This document shows positions 55,973-64,000 of a stretch of DNA of 64,000 nt, one piece after another (within the stretch, counting starts at the first letter, position 1; each line of letters begins with the position of its first letter). Location: NCBI RefSeq assembly GCF_016586355.1, contig NZ_BLYI01000024.1:1-64000 (forward strand), read 5' to 3'. The notes under the pieces are model-generated. The model searched no databases, was not told the origin of the DNA, and was given only the letters and a program-made list of their open reading frames with translations. Made by a program: the position numbers and the translations under genes. This stretch comes from Anaerostipes butyraticus. Lineage in GTDB: Bacteria; Bacillota; Clostridia; Lachnospirales; Lachnospiraceae.

Positions 55973-57199
55973 ATGGATCACAGAGTCATATTCCATATTG
56001 ATGTAAATTCCGCTTTTTTAAGCTGGGAGGCAGTATACCGTCTGAAACAGTCGCCGGATGCGCAGGATCTGCGGAATATACCGGCAGTCATCGGCGGAGA
56101 TGAGAGCAGAAGGCATGGGATTGTTCTGGCAGCTTCTCTTCCGGCGAAGAAGTATGGAATCCGTACCGCAGAGACGATCAGAGAAGCCTTGACAAAATGT
56201 CCGGAGCTGACCTTATGCCGTCCCAGGTATTCCATGTATCAGGAATATTCCAGGGCATTTGTAGAGGAAGCTCTGAAGTTTTCACCGGTCCTGGAGCAGT
56301 ACAGCATCGATGAGGTGTTTCTGGATATGACAGAAACCATTCATTCCTATGGCAGTCCTTATGAAGCTGCTGTCCTGCTGAAGGATAGAATCAGAGACCG
56401 GCTTGGGTTTACGGTAAATATTGGAGTTGCGCCGAATAAGCTCCTGGCTAAGATGGCATCGGATTTTGAAAAACCTGATAAAGTACATACTCTGTTTCCG
56501 GAAGAAATACCGGAGAAAATGTGGCCGCTTCCGGTGAAAGATCTGTTTCTCGTTGGAAAAGCGACACAGAAGAAGCTCAGCCTTCTGGGAATTCGAACCA
56601 TTGGGGAGCTGGCACAGATGGACCTTAAGATGCTGAAGGCACATGTAGGAAATAAACATGGACAGACTCTGTATCATTATGCCAGAGGAATCGATCTGTC
56701 ACCGGTAGATTCCGAAGAATCATTGAATAAAGGATATGGCAACAGCATTACGCTGGCGAAAGATATTGATTCTCTGGAAGAAGCAGATCATGTGCTGATT
56801 TCCTTATCAGAAATGGTTGCCTCCAGACTGCGGAAAAATCACGTAAGATGTTCCTGTATCTGTGTAGAGATCAAAGGAACGGATTTCAGGAGAAGTACGC
56901 ATCAGCGAAAGCTGAGAACGCCGACCGATATTACTGACGAGATTTCCAGAACCGCAAGGGAGCTTTACCGGGAAAACTATGCGGACAGACCGGTCCGTCT
57001 GATCGGAGTCCGGGCAACTGATATTACCAGGGAAGAATTTGCGCAGCTGGATCTTTTTGAACAGGAAAAAAAGGAAAAGCTCAGGAAACTGGATGCTTCT
57101 ATTGATAAAATCCGTAAAAAATTCGGAAAGGATTCTATTCAGAGAGCCAGTTTTTTAAAGGGAGACATTGATCATATGACAGGCGGTCACCGGGAATAA
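55973..57199 (+). CDS. dinB: DNA polymerase IV
   Basis: This is a 408-aa Y-family polymerase. Catalytic motifs are HIDVNSAFLSWEAV (with the first aspartate) and YSIDEVFLDMT near 105. GVAPNKLLAKMASDFEKPDK and the little-finger domain follow. QLDLF near 360 is a clamp-binding motif. Expected role: error-prone bypass. The gene sits in a lipid operon, so it may not be under classical SOS control; no LexA box was noticed. Confidence 0.95.
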   Translation: MDHRVIFHIDVNSAFLSWEAVYRLKQSPDAQDLRNIPAVIGGDESRRHGIVLAASLPAKKYGIRTAETIREALTKCPELTLCRPRYSMYQEYSRAFVEEALKFSPVLEQYSIDEVFLDMTETIHSYGSPYEAAVLLKDRIRDRLGFTVNIGVAPNKLLAKMASDFEKPDKVHTLFPEEIPEKMWPLPVKDLFLVGKATQKKLSLLGIRTIGELAQMDLKMLKAHVGNKHGQTLYHYARGIDLSPVDSEESLNKGYGNSITLAKDIDSLEEADHVLISLSEMVASRLRKNHVRCSCICVEIKGTDFRRSTHQRKLRTPTDITDEISRTARELYRENYADRPVRLIGVRATDITREEFAQLDLFEQEKKEKLRKLDASIDKIRKKFGKDSIQRASFLKGDIDHMTGGHRE

Positions 57200-57211
57200 A
57201 TAGGAATGAAA

Positions 57212-57240
57212 TCATTTGTTAATAAAAAATTAACAAATGA
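57212..57240. promoter_or_regulatory. Perfect A/T-rich inverted repeat upstream of the C39-like gene
   Basis: TCATTTGTTAAT (57212-57223), AAAAA, ATTAACAAATGA (57229-57240) give 12-bp perfect arms. It ends 5 bp before the -35 box. It could be the dinB terminator or an operator for a dimeric regulator. Confidence 0.6.
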
Positions 57241-57245
57241 AACAC

Positions 57246-57274
57246 TTGATTAACATAATAAAACTTGGTATAAT
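57246..57274 (+). promoter_or_regulatory. Promoter of the C39-like peptidase gene
   Basis: TTGATT (57246-57251), 17-bp spacer, perfect TATAAT (57269-57274). Confidence 0.7.
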
Positions 57275-57321
57275 CTCGATTAAAAGAGAATTGTCGAAAA
57301 CGGACTTTACCGGAGGGTATT

Positions 57322-58035
57322 ATGAGAATCATAAAAAGAACCGGCAGATATCTTGCCGCAATTTGTTTCAGCATACTGATGACAGCACAGCCGACAGCAG
57401 CGAAAGCAGATAATACACCAAAGACAAAGGAATTGAATGTGGTATATTACAATCAGGCAGATTATCCAGGAGAGAAGATAGGGGGCAGCACGATTCAGGC
57501 AGCCGGATGCGGACCGACATGTGTCGCAGTCTGTTACAGTTCTCTGACTGGAAAGAAAGCTGATGTACCGAAAATGTGTGATCAGGCATATGAGAACGGA
57601 TGGTATTTTACAGGACAAGGATGTACTCATAATGTAATTCCGGGACTTTGTGATATGTATGGTCTGGACTGCACCGGATTAGGAATGGATATCCAGTCCA
57701 TTAAGAAAGCTCTGCGTGCGGGACATCCTGTCATTGCTTTGATGGGCCCGGGAGATTTTACTGACAACGGACATTTTATTGTTCTGACGAAGATGGTCGG
57801 AGAGGACAAGGTTCAGGTGGCAGACGTAGGAAGCCGGGCAAATACCGCGAAGACATGGTCTCTGAAAGAAGTGGTCAGCCAGGGAAAACAGGGAGCAAAA
57901 GTAGGCGGTCCATTCTGGGAGATCAGCAAAAGAGAGAAGAAAACAGAGAAAGTCAATTATAAAGAAAAAGTACAGCAGGAGCAGGAACAGCTGAATGCGG
58001 TACCGGCTGCGATTGAAAATATCATACAGGAATAA
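57322..58035 (+). CDS. Secreted C39-like cysteine peptidase family protein
   Basis: This is a 237-aa protein. A signal peptide (residues 1-29, ending AKA-D) is followed by a papain-like fold: Cys in GCGPTCVAVCY near 69, His in NGHFIVLTK near 156 and a downstream Asp in VADVGSRA. The family includes bacteriocin-processing peptidases and many uncharacterised secreted hydrolases. No ABC exporter or bacteriocin gene is adjacent. The C-terminal tail is a charged coil. Confidence 0.85.
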   Translation: MRIIKRTGRYLAAICFSILMTAQPTAAKADNTPKTKELNVVYYNQADYPGEKIGGSTIQAAGCGPTCVAVCYSSLTGKKADVPKMCDQAYENGWYFTGQGCTHNVIPGLCDMYGLDCTGLGMDIQSIKKALRAGHPVIALMGPGDFTDNGHFIVLTKMVGEDKVQVADVGSRANTAKTWSLKEVVSQGKQGAKVGGPFWEISKREKKTEKVNYKEKVQQEQEQLNAVPAAIENIIQE

Positions 58036-58042
58036 GTGGCAG

Positions 58043-58092
58043 AAAGCCGCATCCTTTGAATGTCTTTTGGGACATCAGAGGATGCGGCTTTT
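58043..58092 (+). terminator. Terminator of the C39-like gene
   Basis: AAAGCCGCATCC (58043-58054) pairs with GGATGCGGCTTT (58080-58091), with an inner GATGTC-type stem and a T end. The following 300 bases up to ppdK contain only the ppdK promoter and a short hairpin (ACATAT/ATATGT at 58353-58373); a reverse open frame at 58093-58341 has no convincing start. Confidence 0.75.
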
Positions 58093-58313
58093 CTAATCTT
58101 CGTAAGGGCAGTGGAATCGTTCTTCGTCTTTTTGCGATGACAACAGACTAGAATCCACCGGATACATGACAGTGCTTCCGTTGGGGCATTGCGGGTCTCC
58201 CTCTTTTTGTATTCTTTTTATAGAAAAGGGAAAAATATACAGACATACATATGCAGTATCTATAATGATATGATAAAAGAATAAAAAATATTGGTAAAAA
58301 CATATAAAAACAT

Positions 58314-58342
58314 TTCCCAAAATATAAATTTTGTGATACAAT
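58314..58342 (+). promoter_or_regulatory. ppdK promoter
   Basis: TTCCCA (58314-58319), 17-bp spacer, TACAAT (58337-58342). The leader holds a short hairpin just before AGGAGG. Confidence 0.5.
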
Positions 58343-58390
58343 TAGTCCAATGACATATGATTTGACAATATGTATTTAGGAGGTATAAAC

Positions 58391-61015
58391 ATGTCAACAA
58401 AATGGGTTTACAAATTTAGCGAAGGAAACGCTGATATGCGTAATCTTCTTGGCGGAAAAGGTGCCAATCTGGCTGAGATGACCGGATTGAACCTGCCAAT
58501 CCCTCAGGGCTTTACTGTAACCACAGAGGCCTGCACAAATTACTACGAGTGCGGAGAAAAAATCAGTGATGAGGTTGCAGAGCAGGTATATGCAGCAATG
58601 GCAGACCTGGAAAAGATTCAGGGCAAGAAATTCGGAGATCTGGAAGATCCTCTTTTAGTATCCGTTCGTTCCGGAGCCCGTGTATCCATGCCGGGTATGA
58701 TGGATACGATCCTGAACTTAGGTCTGAATGACGAAGCAGTGGAAGGATTTGCAAAGAAGACAGGAAATCCTCGTTTCGCATATGATTCTTATCGCCGTTT
58801 TATCCAGATGTTCGCTGATGTCGTAAAAGAAGTGGACAAAGATAAGTTCGAAGAAGTACTGGATCAGATGAAAGCTGAAAAAGGCGTAGAATATGATACA
58901 GATCTGGACGCAGATGATATGAAGGAAGTCATCAAGAGATACAAAGCAATCTACAAGACAGCTTTGGGAGAAGATTTCCCTCAGGATCCGAAAGATCAGT
59001 TATTCGAAGCAATCAAAGCTGTATTCCGTTCCTGGGATAATCCTCGTGCGATCTATTACCGCCGAATGAACGATATTCCTGGAGACTGGGGAACCGCTGT
59101 TAACGTACAGACCATGGTATTCGGTAACATGGGAGATACATCAGGAACAGGTGTTGCGTTTACAAGAAACCCATCTACAGGTGAGAAACAGATTTATGGT
59201 GAATACCTGATCAATGCTCAGGGTGAAGACGTTGTTGCCGGCGTTCGTACACCGCAGCCGATCACCAAATTGAAAGAAGACCTGCCGGAGTGCTATGAAC
59301 AGTTTATGAACATTGCTCATACACTGGAAGAGCATTACCGTGATATGCAGGATATGGAATTTACAATCCAGGAAGGTAAATTATACTTCCTTCAGACAAG
59401 AAATGGTAAGAGAACAGCAGCAGCTGCTCTGCGCATTGCCTGTGAATTAGTAGATGAAGGAAAGATTACAAAAGAAGAAGCTGTATCCAGAGTAGAAGCG
59501 AAATCACTGGATCAGTTGCTGCATCCAAACTTCGATCAGGAAGCTTTAAAAGCAGCAGTGCCGATCGGACAGGCTCTTCCAGCATCTCCTGGAGCTGCAG
59601 CTGGTAAAGTTTACTTTGATGCAGAGACAGCTAAGATCCATCATGAAGCAGGATTAAAAGTTATCCTTGTTCGTCTGGAGACATCTCCGGAAGACATCGA
59701 AGGTATGCATGCGGCTGAAGGTATCCTGACAGCCCGCGGAGGAATGACATCTCATGCAGCCGTAGTTGCCCGTGGTATGGGAACAGCCTGCGTAGCAGGA
59801 TGCGGAGAGATCGAATTTGCAGAAGATGGAAAATCCTTCACATTAGGCGGAAAGACAGTCCATGAAGGAGATTACATTTCTCTGGATGGTTCTACAGGTA
59901 AGATTTACCTTGGTGAAGTTCGTACCGTGCCTGCAAGCATCAGCGGTAACTTTGACCGTCTTATGAAATGGGCAGATGAGATCCGTACATTACAGGTAAG
60001 AACAAATGCAGATACACCTGCAGATGCTTTAAACGCAGTAAAATTCGGTGCAGAAGGTATCGGACTCTGCCGTACAGAGCATATGTTCTTCGATGCAGAG
60101 AGAATTCCAAAGATTCGCCGTATGATCCTCTCTACAACGAAGGAAGCAAGAGAAGTCGCATTAAATCAGCTGATTCCTTATCAGAAGAAAGACTTCAAAG
60201 AATTATACGAGGTAATGGAAGGAAGACCGGTCACAATCCGTTTCTTAGATCCGCCTCTTCATGAGTTCCTTCCTAACACAATGGAAGAGATCACAGCTCT
60301 CGCACAGGATATGGGAGTTACAGTAGAAGAGATCAACATGAGACGTGCAGCTCTTCATGAGTTCAACCCAATGATGGGTCATCGTGGATGCCGTCTGGCA
60401 GTTACTTACCCAGAGATTGCCAAGATGCAGACAAGAGCCGTTATGGAAGCTGCCATCGAAGTAAAACAGGAAAAAGGATATGACATCGTTCCTGAAATCA
60501 TGATCCCATTGGTAGGAGAAAAGAAAGAGCTTGCATTCGTTAAGAATGTAGTCGTTGAGACAGCTGAAAAAGTAAAAGCATACTATGAGTCTGACATTCA
60601 GTACAAAGTTGGTACTATGATCGAGATTCCTCGTGCTGCACTTCTTGCTGACGAGATCGCAGAAGAAGCAGAATTCTTCTCCTTCGGAACAAACGACTTA
60701 ACACAGATGACATTCGGATTCTCCCGTGATGATGCTGGTAAGTTCTTAGATGCATACTATGACAACAAGATTTACGAGTCTGACCCATTCGCAAAACTGG
60801 ATCAGAAAGGTGTAGGTCAGTTAGTTGAAATGGCAGCTAAGAAAGGAAAAGCAACTCGTCCGGATATCCATCTTGGAATCTGTGGAGAGCATGGTGGAGA
60901 TCCATCAACGATCGATTTCTGCTACAGAGCCGGACTGGATTATGTATCCTGCTCACCATTCCGTGTACCAATCGCAAGACTGGCAGCTGCACAGGCAGTT
61001 ATCAATAATAAATAA
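58391..61015 (+). CDS. ppdK: Pyruvate, phosphate dikinase
   Basis: This is an 874-aa protein, the usual family length, from ATG 58391 after AGGAGGT. The ATP-grasp N-terminal part holds GGKGANLAEM; the central His domain has GGMTSHAAVVARGMG near 450 with the phosphorylated histidine; the C-terminal PEP domain ends with LGICGEHGGDP carrying the catalytic cysteine. It interconverts pyruvate and phosphoenolpyruvate using ATP and phosphate, the common glycolytic enzyme in clostridia. Codon bias indicates high expression. Single-gene unit with its own promoter and terminator. Confidence 0.98.
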   Translation: MSTKWVYKFSEGNADMRNLLGGKGANLAEMTGLNLPIPQGFTVTTEACTNYYECGEKISDEVAEQVYAAMADLEKIQGKKFGDLEDPLLVSVRSGARVSMPGMMDTILNLGLNDEAVEGFAKKTGNPRFAYDSYRRFIQMFADVVKEVDKDKFEEVLDQMKAEKGVEYDTDLDADDMKEVIKRYKAIYKTALGEDFPQDPKDQLFEAIKAVFRSWDNPRAIYYRRMNDIPGDWGTAVNVQTMVFGNMGDTSGTGVAFTRNPSTGEKQIYGEYLINAQGEDVVAGVRTPQPITKLKEDLPECYEQFMNIAHTLEEHYRDMQDMEFTIQEGKLYFLQTRNGKRTAAAALRIACELVDEGKITKEEAVSRVEAKSLDQLLHPNFDQEALKAAVPIGQALPASPGAAAGKVYFDAETAKIHHEAGLKVILVRLETSPEDIEGMHAAEGILTARGGMTSHAAVVARGMGTACVAGCGEIEFAEDGKSFTLGGKTVHEGDYISLDGSTGKIYLGEVRTVPASISGNFDRLMKWADEIRTLQVRTNADTPADALNAVKFGAEGIGLCRTEHMFFDAERIPKIRRMILSTTKEAREVALNQLIPYQKKDFKELYEVMEGRPVTIRFLDPPLHEFLPNTMEEITALAQDMGVTVEEINMRRAALHEFNPMMGHRGCRLAVTYPEIAKMQTRAVMEAAIEVKQEKGYDIVPEIMIPLVGEKKELAFVKNVVVETAEKVKAYYESDIQYKVGTMIEIPRAALLADEIAEEAEFFSFGTNDLTQMTFGFSRDDAGKFLDAYYDNKIYESDPFAKLDQKGVGQLVEMAAKKGKATRPDIHLGICGEHGGDPSTIDFCYRAGLDYVSCSPFRVPIARLAAAQAVINNK

Positions 61016-61047
61016 TACAATCGATCGCAAAAGCGTTGATTGTATCT

Positions 61048-61089
61048 GGACGGCACATCATCTGTGTGGATGAGTGCCGTCCGTTTTTT
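61048..61089 (+). terminator. ppdK terminator
   Basis: GGACGGCAC (61048-61056) and GTGCCGTCC (61074-61082), inner CATC/GATG pairing, then GTTTTTT. Confidence 0.85.
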
Positions 61090-61114
61090 CTATCAGATCA
61101 CAGGAGGAATGCCC

Positions 61115-61684
61115 ATGGCGGATATGCGGAGAACGAAAGAGAGGATGAAATACCGGCTGGCAGAAGCGATGAAAGAATGTATGAGACATTCGCCGGTGGA
61201 AAAGATCACAGTAAAAGAGATTACGGAAACATGCGGAACGACAAGACAAACTTTTTACCGGAATTTTCAGGATAAATATGATCTGGTAAACTGGTATTTT
61301 GACAAGATCCTTCTGGAATCTTTTGAGCATATGGGAGAGGGAAAGACAGTCCGGGAAGGACTGGTCAATAAATTTCATTACATTGAAAAGGAAAAGCTGT
61401 TTTTTAAGGCTGCTTTTAAAAATGATGATCAGAATAATCTCAGGGATCACGATTTCCATCTGATTCTTAAGTTTTACACGGAAAGGATAGAGCAAAAGTC
61501 CGGACGGACCATGTCAGTGCATTTAAGATTTCTTCTGGAAATGTACTGCCAGGGCTCTGTTTATATGACAGTACAGTGGGTGTTCGGAAGGATAGAAGGA
61601 ACGCCGGAACAGCTGGCGGAATCTCTGATCGCTGCTATGCCGGAAGAACTGGCAGGCGTGTTTAAGGAACTGGAACTTTTGTAA
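61115..61684 (+). CDS. TetR-family regulator (DhaS-like)
   Basis: This is a 189-aa protein from ATG 61115 (AGGAGG at 61102). The HTH is ITVKEITETCGTTRQTFYRNF near 28-48. The C-terminal part resembles the DhaS-type all-alpha domain. It is transcribed in the same direction as the FucO-type gene 119 nt downstream and could control it. No lactate or dihydroxyacetone kinase gene is nearby. Confidence 0.85.
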   Translation: MADMRRTKERMKYRLAEAMKECMRHSPVEKITVKEITETCGTTRQTFYRNFQDKYDLVNWYFDKILLESFEHMGEGKTVREGLVNKFHYIEKEKLFFKAAFKNDDQNNLRDHDFHLILKFYTERIEQKSGRTMSVHLRFLLEMYCQGSVYMTVQWVFGRIEGTPEQLAESLIAAMPEELAGVFKELELL

Positions 61685-61703
61685 ATGTGACAGATTGCTC
61701 CTT

Positions 61704-61733
61704 TTGTAACTTTTTATTTTCATCGGATATTGT
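61704..61733 (+). promoter_or_regulatory. Possible fucO promoter
   Basis: TTGTAA (61704-61709), 18-bp spacer, TATTGT (61728-61733). A short hairpin GCCGG/CCGGC (61752-61767) follows in the leader. Weak match overall. Confidence 0.35.
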
Positions 61734-61803
61734 TAAAATATAAACAGAGTAAGCCGGAGAGAACCGGCGGACAAAAATAAAAAAGAAAAGGAGATTGATG
61801 ATT

Positions 61804-62949
61804 ATGGCAGACAGAATTATGCTCAATGAAACATCCTATCACGGAGCAGGAGCAATCCAGGAGATTGCGGCAGAAGCAAAGGCAAGAGCGTATAAAAAGG
61901 CGTTTGTATGTTCTGATCCGGATCTGATCAAATTTGGTGTCACAGGAAAGGTAACGGATGTGCTGGATAATGCGGGACTTGCCTATGAAATTTACTCTGA
62001 CATCAAAGCAAATCCGACGATTGAAAATGTACAGCATGGTGTACAGGCATTTAAAGATGCCGAGGCAGACTATATCATCGCTATCGGCGGCGGTTCTTCC
62101 ATGGACACGGCAAAAGCCATCGGTATTATCATTGCCAATCCGGAATTTGAAGACGTAAGAAGCCTGGAAGGAACAGCGCCTACCAAGAATCCATGTGTTC
62201 CGATCATCGCAGTTCCGACAACAGCAGGAACCGCTGCGGAAGTAACAATCAACTATGTCATCACAGATGTTGAGAAGAAGAGAAAATTTGTATGTGTTGA
62301 CTCTCATGATATGCCGGTCATTGCGGTTGTTGATCCGGATATGATGGCATCTATGCCAAAAGGACTGACAGCTTCCACTGGTATGGACGCTCTGACTCAT
62401 GCCATTGAAGGATATACAACAAAGGCAGCATGGGAGATGACAGATATGTTCCATCTGAAAGCCATTGAAATCATTTCCAGATCTTTGCGCAGTGCTGTGG
62501 CCAATGAAAAAGAAGGACGTGAAGGTATGGCTCTGGGACAGTATATTGCCGGAATGGGATTCTCCAATGTAGGATTAGGAATTGCCCACTCTATGGCTCA
62601 TACACTTGGGGCTGTCTATGATACACCGCATGGTGTTGCCTGCGCAATGATGCTTCCGATCGTCATGGAATATAACGCTGACAGCACAGGAGAAAAATAT
62701 CGTGAGATCGCAAGAGCGATGGGAGTCAAAGGCGTTGACGATATGTCTCAGGAAGAATATCGTAAAGCTGCCATTGACGCAGTACGTCAGCTGTCTGAGG
62801 ATGTAGGAATCCCTGCAAAACTGGATGCCATTAAAGAAGAAGATCTTGATTTCCTTGCAGAATCAGCCCATGAGGACGCATGTGCTCCGGGTAATCCAAA
62901 AGATGCAGGCGTAGAAGATCTGAAAGAGCTGTTCAGAAAGATTATGTAA
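61804..62949 (+). CDS. fucO: Lactaldehyde reductase/1,2-propanediol oxidoreductase
   Basis: This is a 381-aa iron alcohol dehydrogenase. ATG 61804 (MADRIMLNETSYHG) aligns with the start of E. coli FucO (MANRMILNETAWFG). Nearly identical stretches include IAIGGGSS, TTAGTAAEVTINYVITD, RKFVCVD and MGFSNVGLGIAHSMAHTLG with metal-binding histidines. It reduces lactaldehyde from fucose or rhamnose to 1,2-propanediol. No fucose catabolism genes are adjacent. The ribosome site is AAAGGAG. Confidence 0.93.
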   Translation: MADRIMLNETSYHGAGAIQEIAAEAKARAYKKAFVCSDPDLIKFGVTGKVTDVLDNAGLAYEIYSDIKANPTIENVQHGVQAFKDAEADYIIAIGGGSSMDTAKAIGIIIANPEFEDVRSLEGTAPTKNPCVPIIAVPTTAGTAAEVTINYVITDVEKKRKFVCVDSHDMPVIAVVDPDMMASMPKGLTASTGMDALTHAIEGYTTKAAWEMTDMFHLKAIEIISRSLRSAVANEKEGREGMALGQYIAGMGFSNVGLGIAHSMAHTLGAVYDTPHGVACAMMLPIVMEYNADSTGEKYREIARAMGVKGVDDMSQEEYRKAAIDAVRQLSEDVGIPAKLDAIKEEDLDFLAESAHEDACAPGNPKDAGVEDLKELFRKIM

Positions 62950-62984
62950 TTTGTAAAATAACAGATAAGAATCAAAAAATCAGG

Positions 62985-63020
62985 CCGCTGTTCTGTTTTC
63001 TGCAGGACAGCGGTATTTTA
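62985..63020 (+). terminator. fucO terminator
   Basis: CCGCTGTTCTG (62985-62995) and CAGGACAGCGG (63003-63013), one G-T pair, then TATTTTA. Confidence 0.7.
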
Positions 63021-63088
63021 TGGTTTGCGGAAAATCAGGACCGGAAATGAGATAAGAAAAAGCAGAGGAAGATTTTATCATGTTTCAG

Positions 63089-63118
63089 TTGACGGTTCTG
63101 TACAATTTATGCTATACC
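63089..63118 (+). promoter_or_regulatory. Promoter of the licT-like gene
   Basis: TTGACG (63089-63094), 18-bp spacer, TATACC (63113-63118). Confidence 0.55.
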
Positions 63119-63131
63119 AGTAGAAAAAAAG

Positions 63132-63222
63132 GGATAGTGATTGTGCAGACAAGCTAAACCTATATGCAGAAATTGATTTGGAAGACATCTTTCAGGTTTT
63201 TTTGTGCATATAGGTTTTTTTT
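63132..63222 (+). promoter_or_regulatory. Ribonucleic antiterminator (RAT) overlapping a terminator
   Basis: GGATAGTGATTGTGCAG begins at 63132 and runs to CAAGCTAAACCTATA (to about 63164), matching the LicT/BglG-type RAT consensus. Its 3' part is the left arm of a terminator: AAACCTATATGCA (63156-63168) pairs perfectly with TGCATATAGGTTT (63205-63217), followed by T to 63222. Binding of the antiterminator protein to the RAT would prevent termination. This is a classical sugar-PTS operon control element. Confidence 0.9.
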
Positions 63223-63268
63223 ATGCCCGAAACAGAGCACATCAATCCGTACAGGAGGAAAAGTATTG

Positions 63269-64000
63269 ATGAGGATTTTTAAAGTACTGAATAACAATGT
63301 GGCAGTCATTTTAAATGAAGAAGGACAGTAACAGATTGTTATGGGACGGGGAATCTGTTTTAAGAAAAAGGCAGGAGAGGAAATCCCGGATGAGATGATT
63401 GATAAGGAATTTCATCTTTCCACACCGGAAGCTCATAACAAATTCAGAGAACTGATCCAGGACATTCCAATGGAACATATTTCTCTGGGAGAAGAAATCA
63501 TAGCTGAAGCAAAGAAGCGTCTGGGGCGCAGGCTGAATGATATGATCTATATTTCTCTGATTGACCACGTCCATACATCAATCCTTCGCTTTCTGGATGG
63601 CATCACGGTGAAAAATGTCCTGCTGTGGGATATTCAGAGGTTTTACCGGGATGAATACCAGATTGGATTGTGGGCACTGGATCTGATCGAAAAACAGTGC
63701 AAAGTGCGGCTTCCGGAGGATGAAGCCGGATTTATTGCGCTTCATCTGGCAAATGCCCAGATGGATGAGGAAGTCATGCATGATATGTACGAAATTACAA
63801 AGATCATGCAGGAACTGATCAACATCGTAAAATACTATTTCCACATTGATTTTGATGAGGATGATGTGTATTACTACAGATTTATTACACATCTGAAATT
63901 CTTTGCAAAGCGTCTGCTGGATCATAAATTTTACGAGGAGGATGACAGTGACGACCTCTGGAATGTGATTCGGAAGAAATATCCGGAATCATACCGCTGT
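63269..64000 (+). pseudogene. licT: LicT/BglG-family antiterminator with in-frame stop, 3' end outside window
   Basis: The frame from ATG 63269 (AGGAGG at 63252) reads MRIFKVLNNNVAVILNEEGQ and then TAA (63329-63331) at codon 21, where family members usually carry Glu or a similar residue (GAA to TAA is one substitution). After the stop it continues open to the window end with typical RNA-binding residues (VMGRGICFKKK), PRD1 (LIDHVHTSI, ALHLANAQMDEE) and the start of PRD2 (FITHLKFFAKRL). Restart at ATG 63341 would lose the first strands of the RNA-binding domain, including the conserved Asn near residue 10. Likely inactive, or a sequencing error. Confidence 0.85.

Noticed and set aside
58093-58341. 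Reverse open frame of 82 codons between the C39-like gene and ppdK
   Set aside because: Its first half is hydrophobic A/T-rich noncoding-like sequence that overlaps the ppdK promoter. The last 35 codons look more protein-like, but no start codon with a ribosome site was found.

Overview
The window reads as a stretch of chromosome from an anaerobic Firmicute, most likely a Lachnospiraceae-type Clostridium. The basis is strong AGGAGG ribosome sites, moderate GC, sigma-A style promoters, a CIRCE-controlled groESL, pyruvate phosphate dikinase, NfnAB-type electron-bifurcating transhydrogenase, iron alcohol dehydrogenases and a LicT/BglG antitermination switch. No rRNA, tRNA or CRISPR array was seen. 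The taxonomic placement is inference from gene content.

Region 1 (1-18745) is the accessory part. It starts with the 5' part of an IS91-family transposase cut by the window edge. Next comes a roughly 16 kb one-directional locus with many overlapping genes: two paralogous XRE regulators, then a phospho-signalling module. The module has a Ser/Thr kinase with FHA domain, a PP2C phosphatase, a secreted-type VWA-TM-FHA protein, two zinc-ribbon/FHA proteins, two membrane-FHA proteins and an ABC transporter carrying two N-terminal FHA domains (a layout like mycobacterial Rv1747). It continues with two membrane-anchored TPR/repeat proteins, a Cys-rich lipoprotein and two zinc-ribbon membrane proteins. 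A 35-bp promoter-like motif is repeated before the first gene and again before the last two genes. This is the best candidate for an undescribed system.

Region 2 (18771-24818) holds an ornithine-cyclodeaminase/mu-crystallin family gene, a PII protein and an APC permease in one operon behind a leader terminator, then a GntR regulator coupled to a ClpC-type unfoldase. Region 3 (24892-34550) is mostly housekeeping: a small conserved protein, radA, glnS, a reverse-strand MATE/NimA-like operon with a structured leader, a VanZ-like gene, a 2H-phosphoesterase-like gene and groES-groEL.

Region 4 (34625-42897) has a MerR regulator divergent from a second mu-crystallin family gene. That gene heads an operon for a multi-subunit, opine-oxidase-like flavin/iron-sulfur dehydrogenase, an NhaC-type carrier and an iron alcohol dehydrogenase. 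This looks like catabolism of an N-substituted amino acid.

Region 5 (43048-64000) contains a frameshifted membrane/ankyrin gene, sbcDC, an nfnAB plus orphan sorbitol-type IIA operon, guaB, a phosphatidylethanolamine operon (PAP2, flippase-like, pssA, psd) followed by dinB, a secreted C39-like peptidase, ppdK, a TetR regulator with fucO, and at the edge a licT gene with an in-frame stop codon behind an intact ribonucleic antiterminator (RAT).
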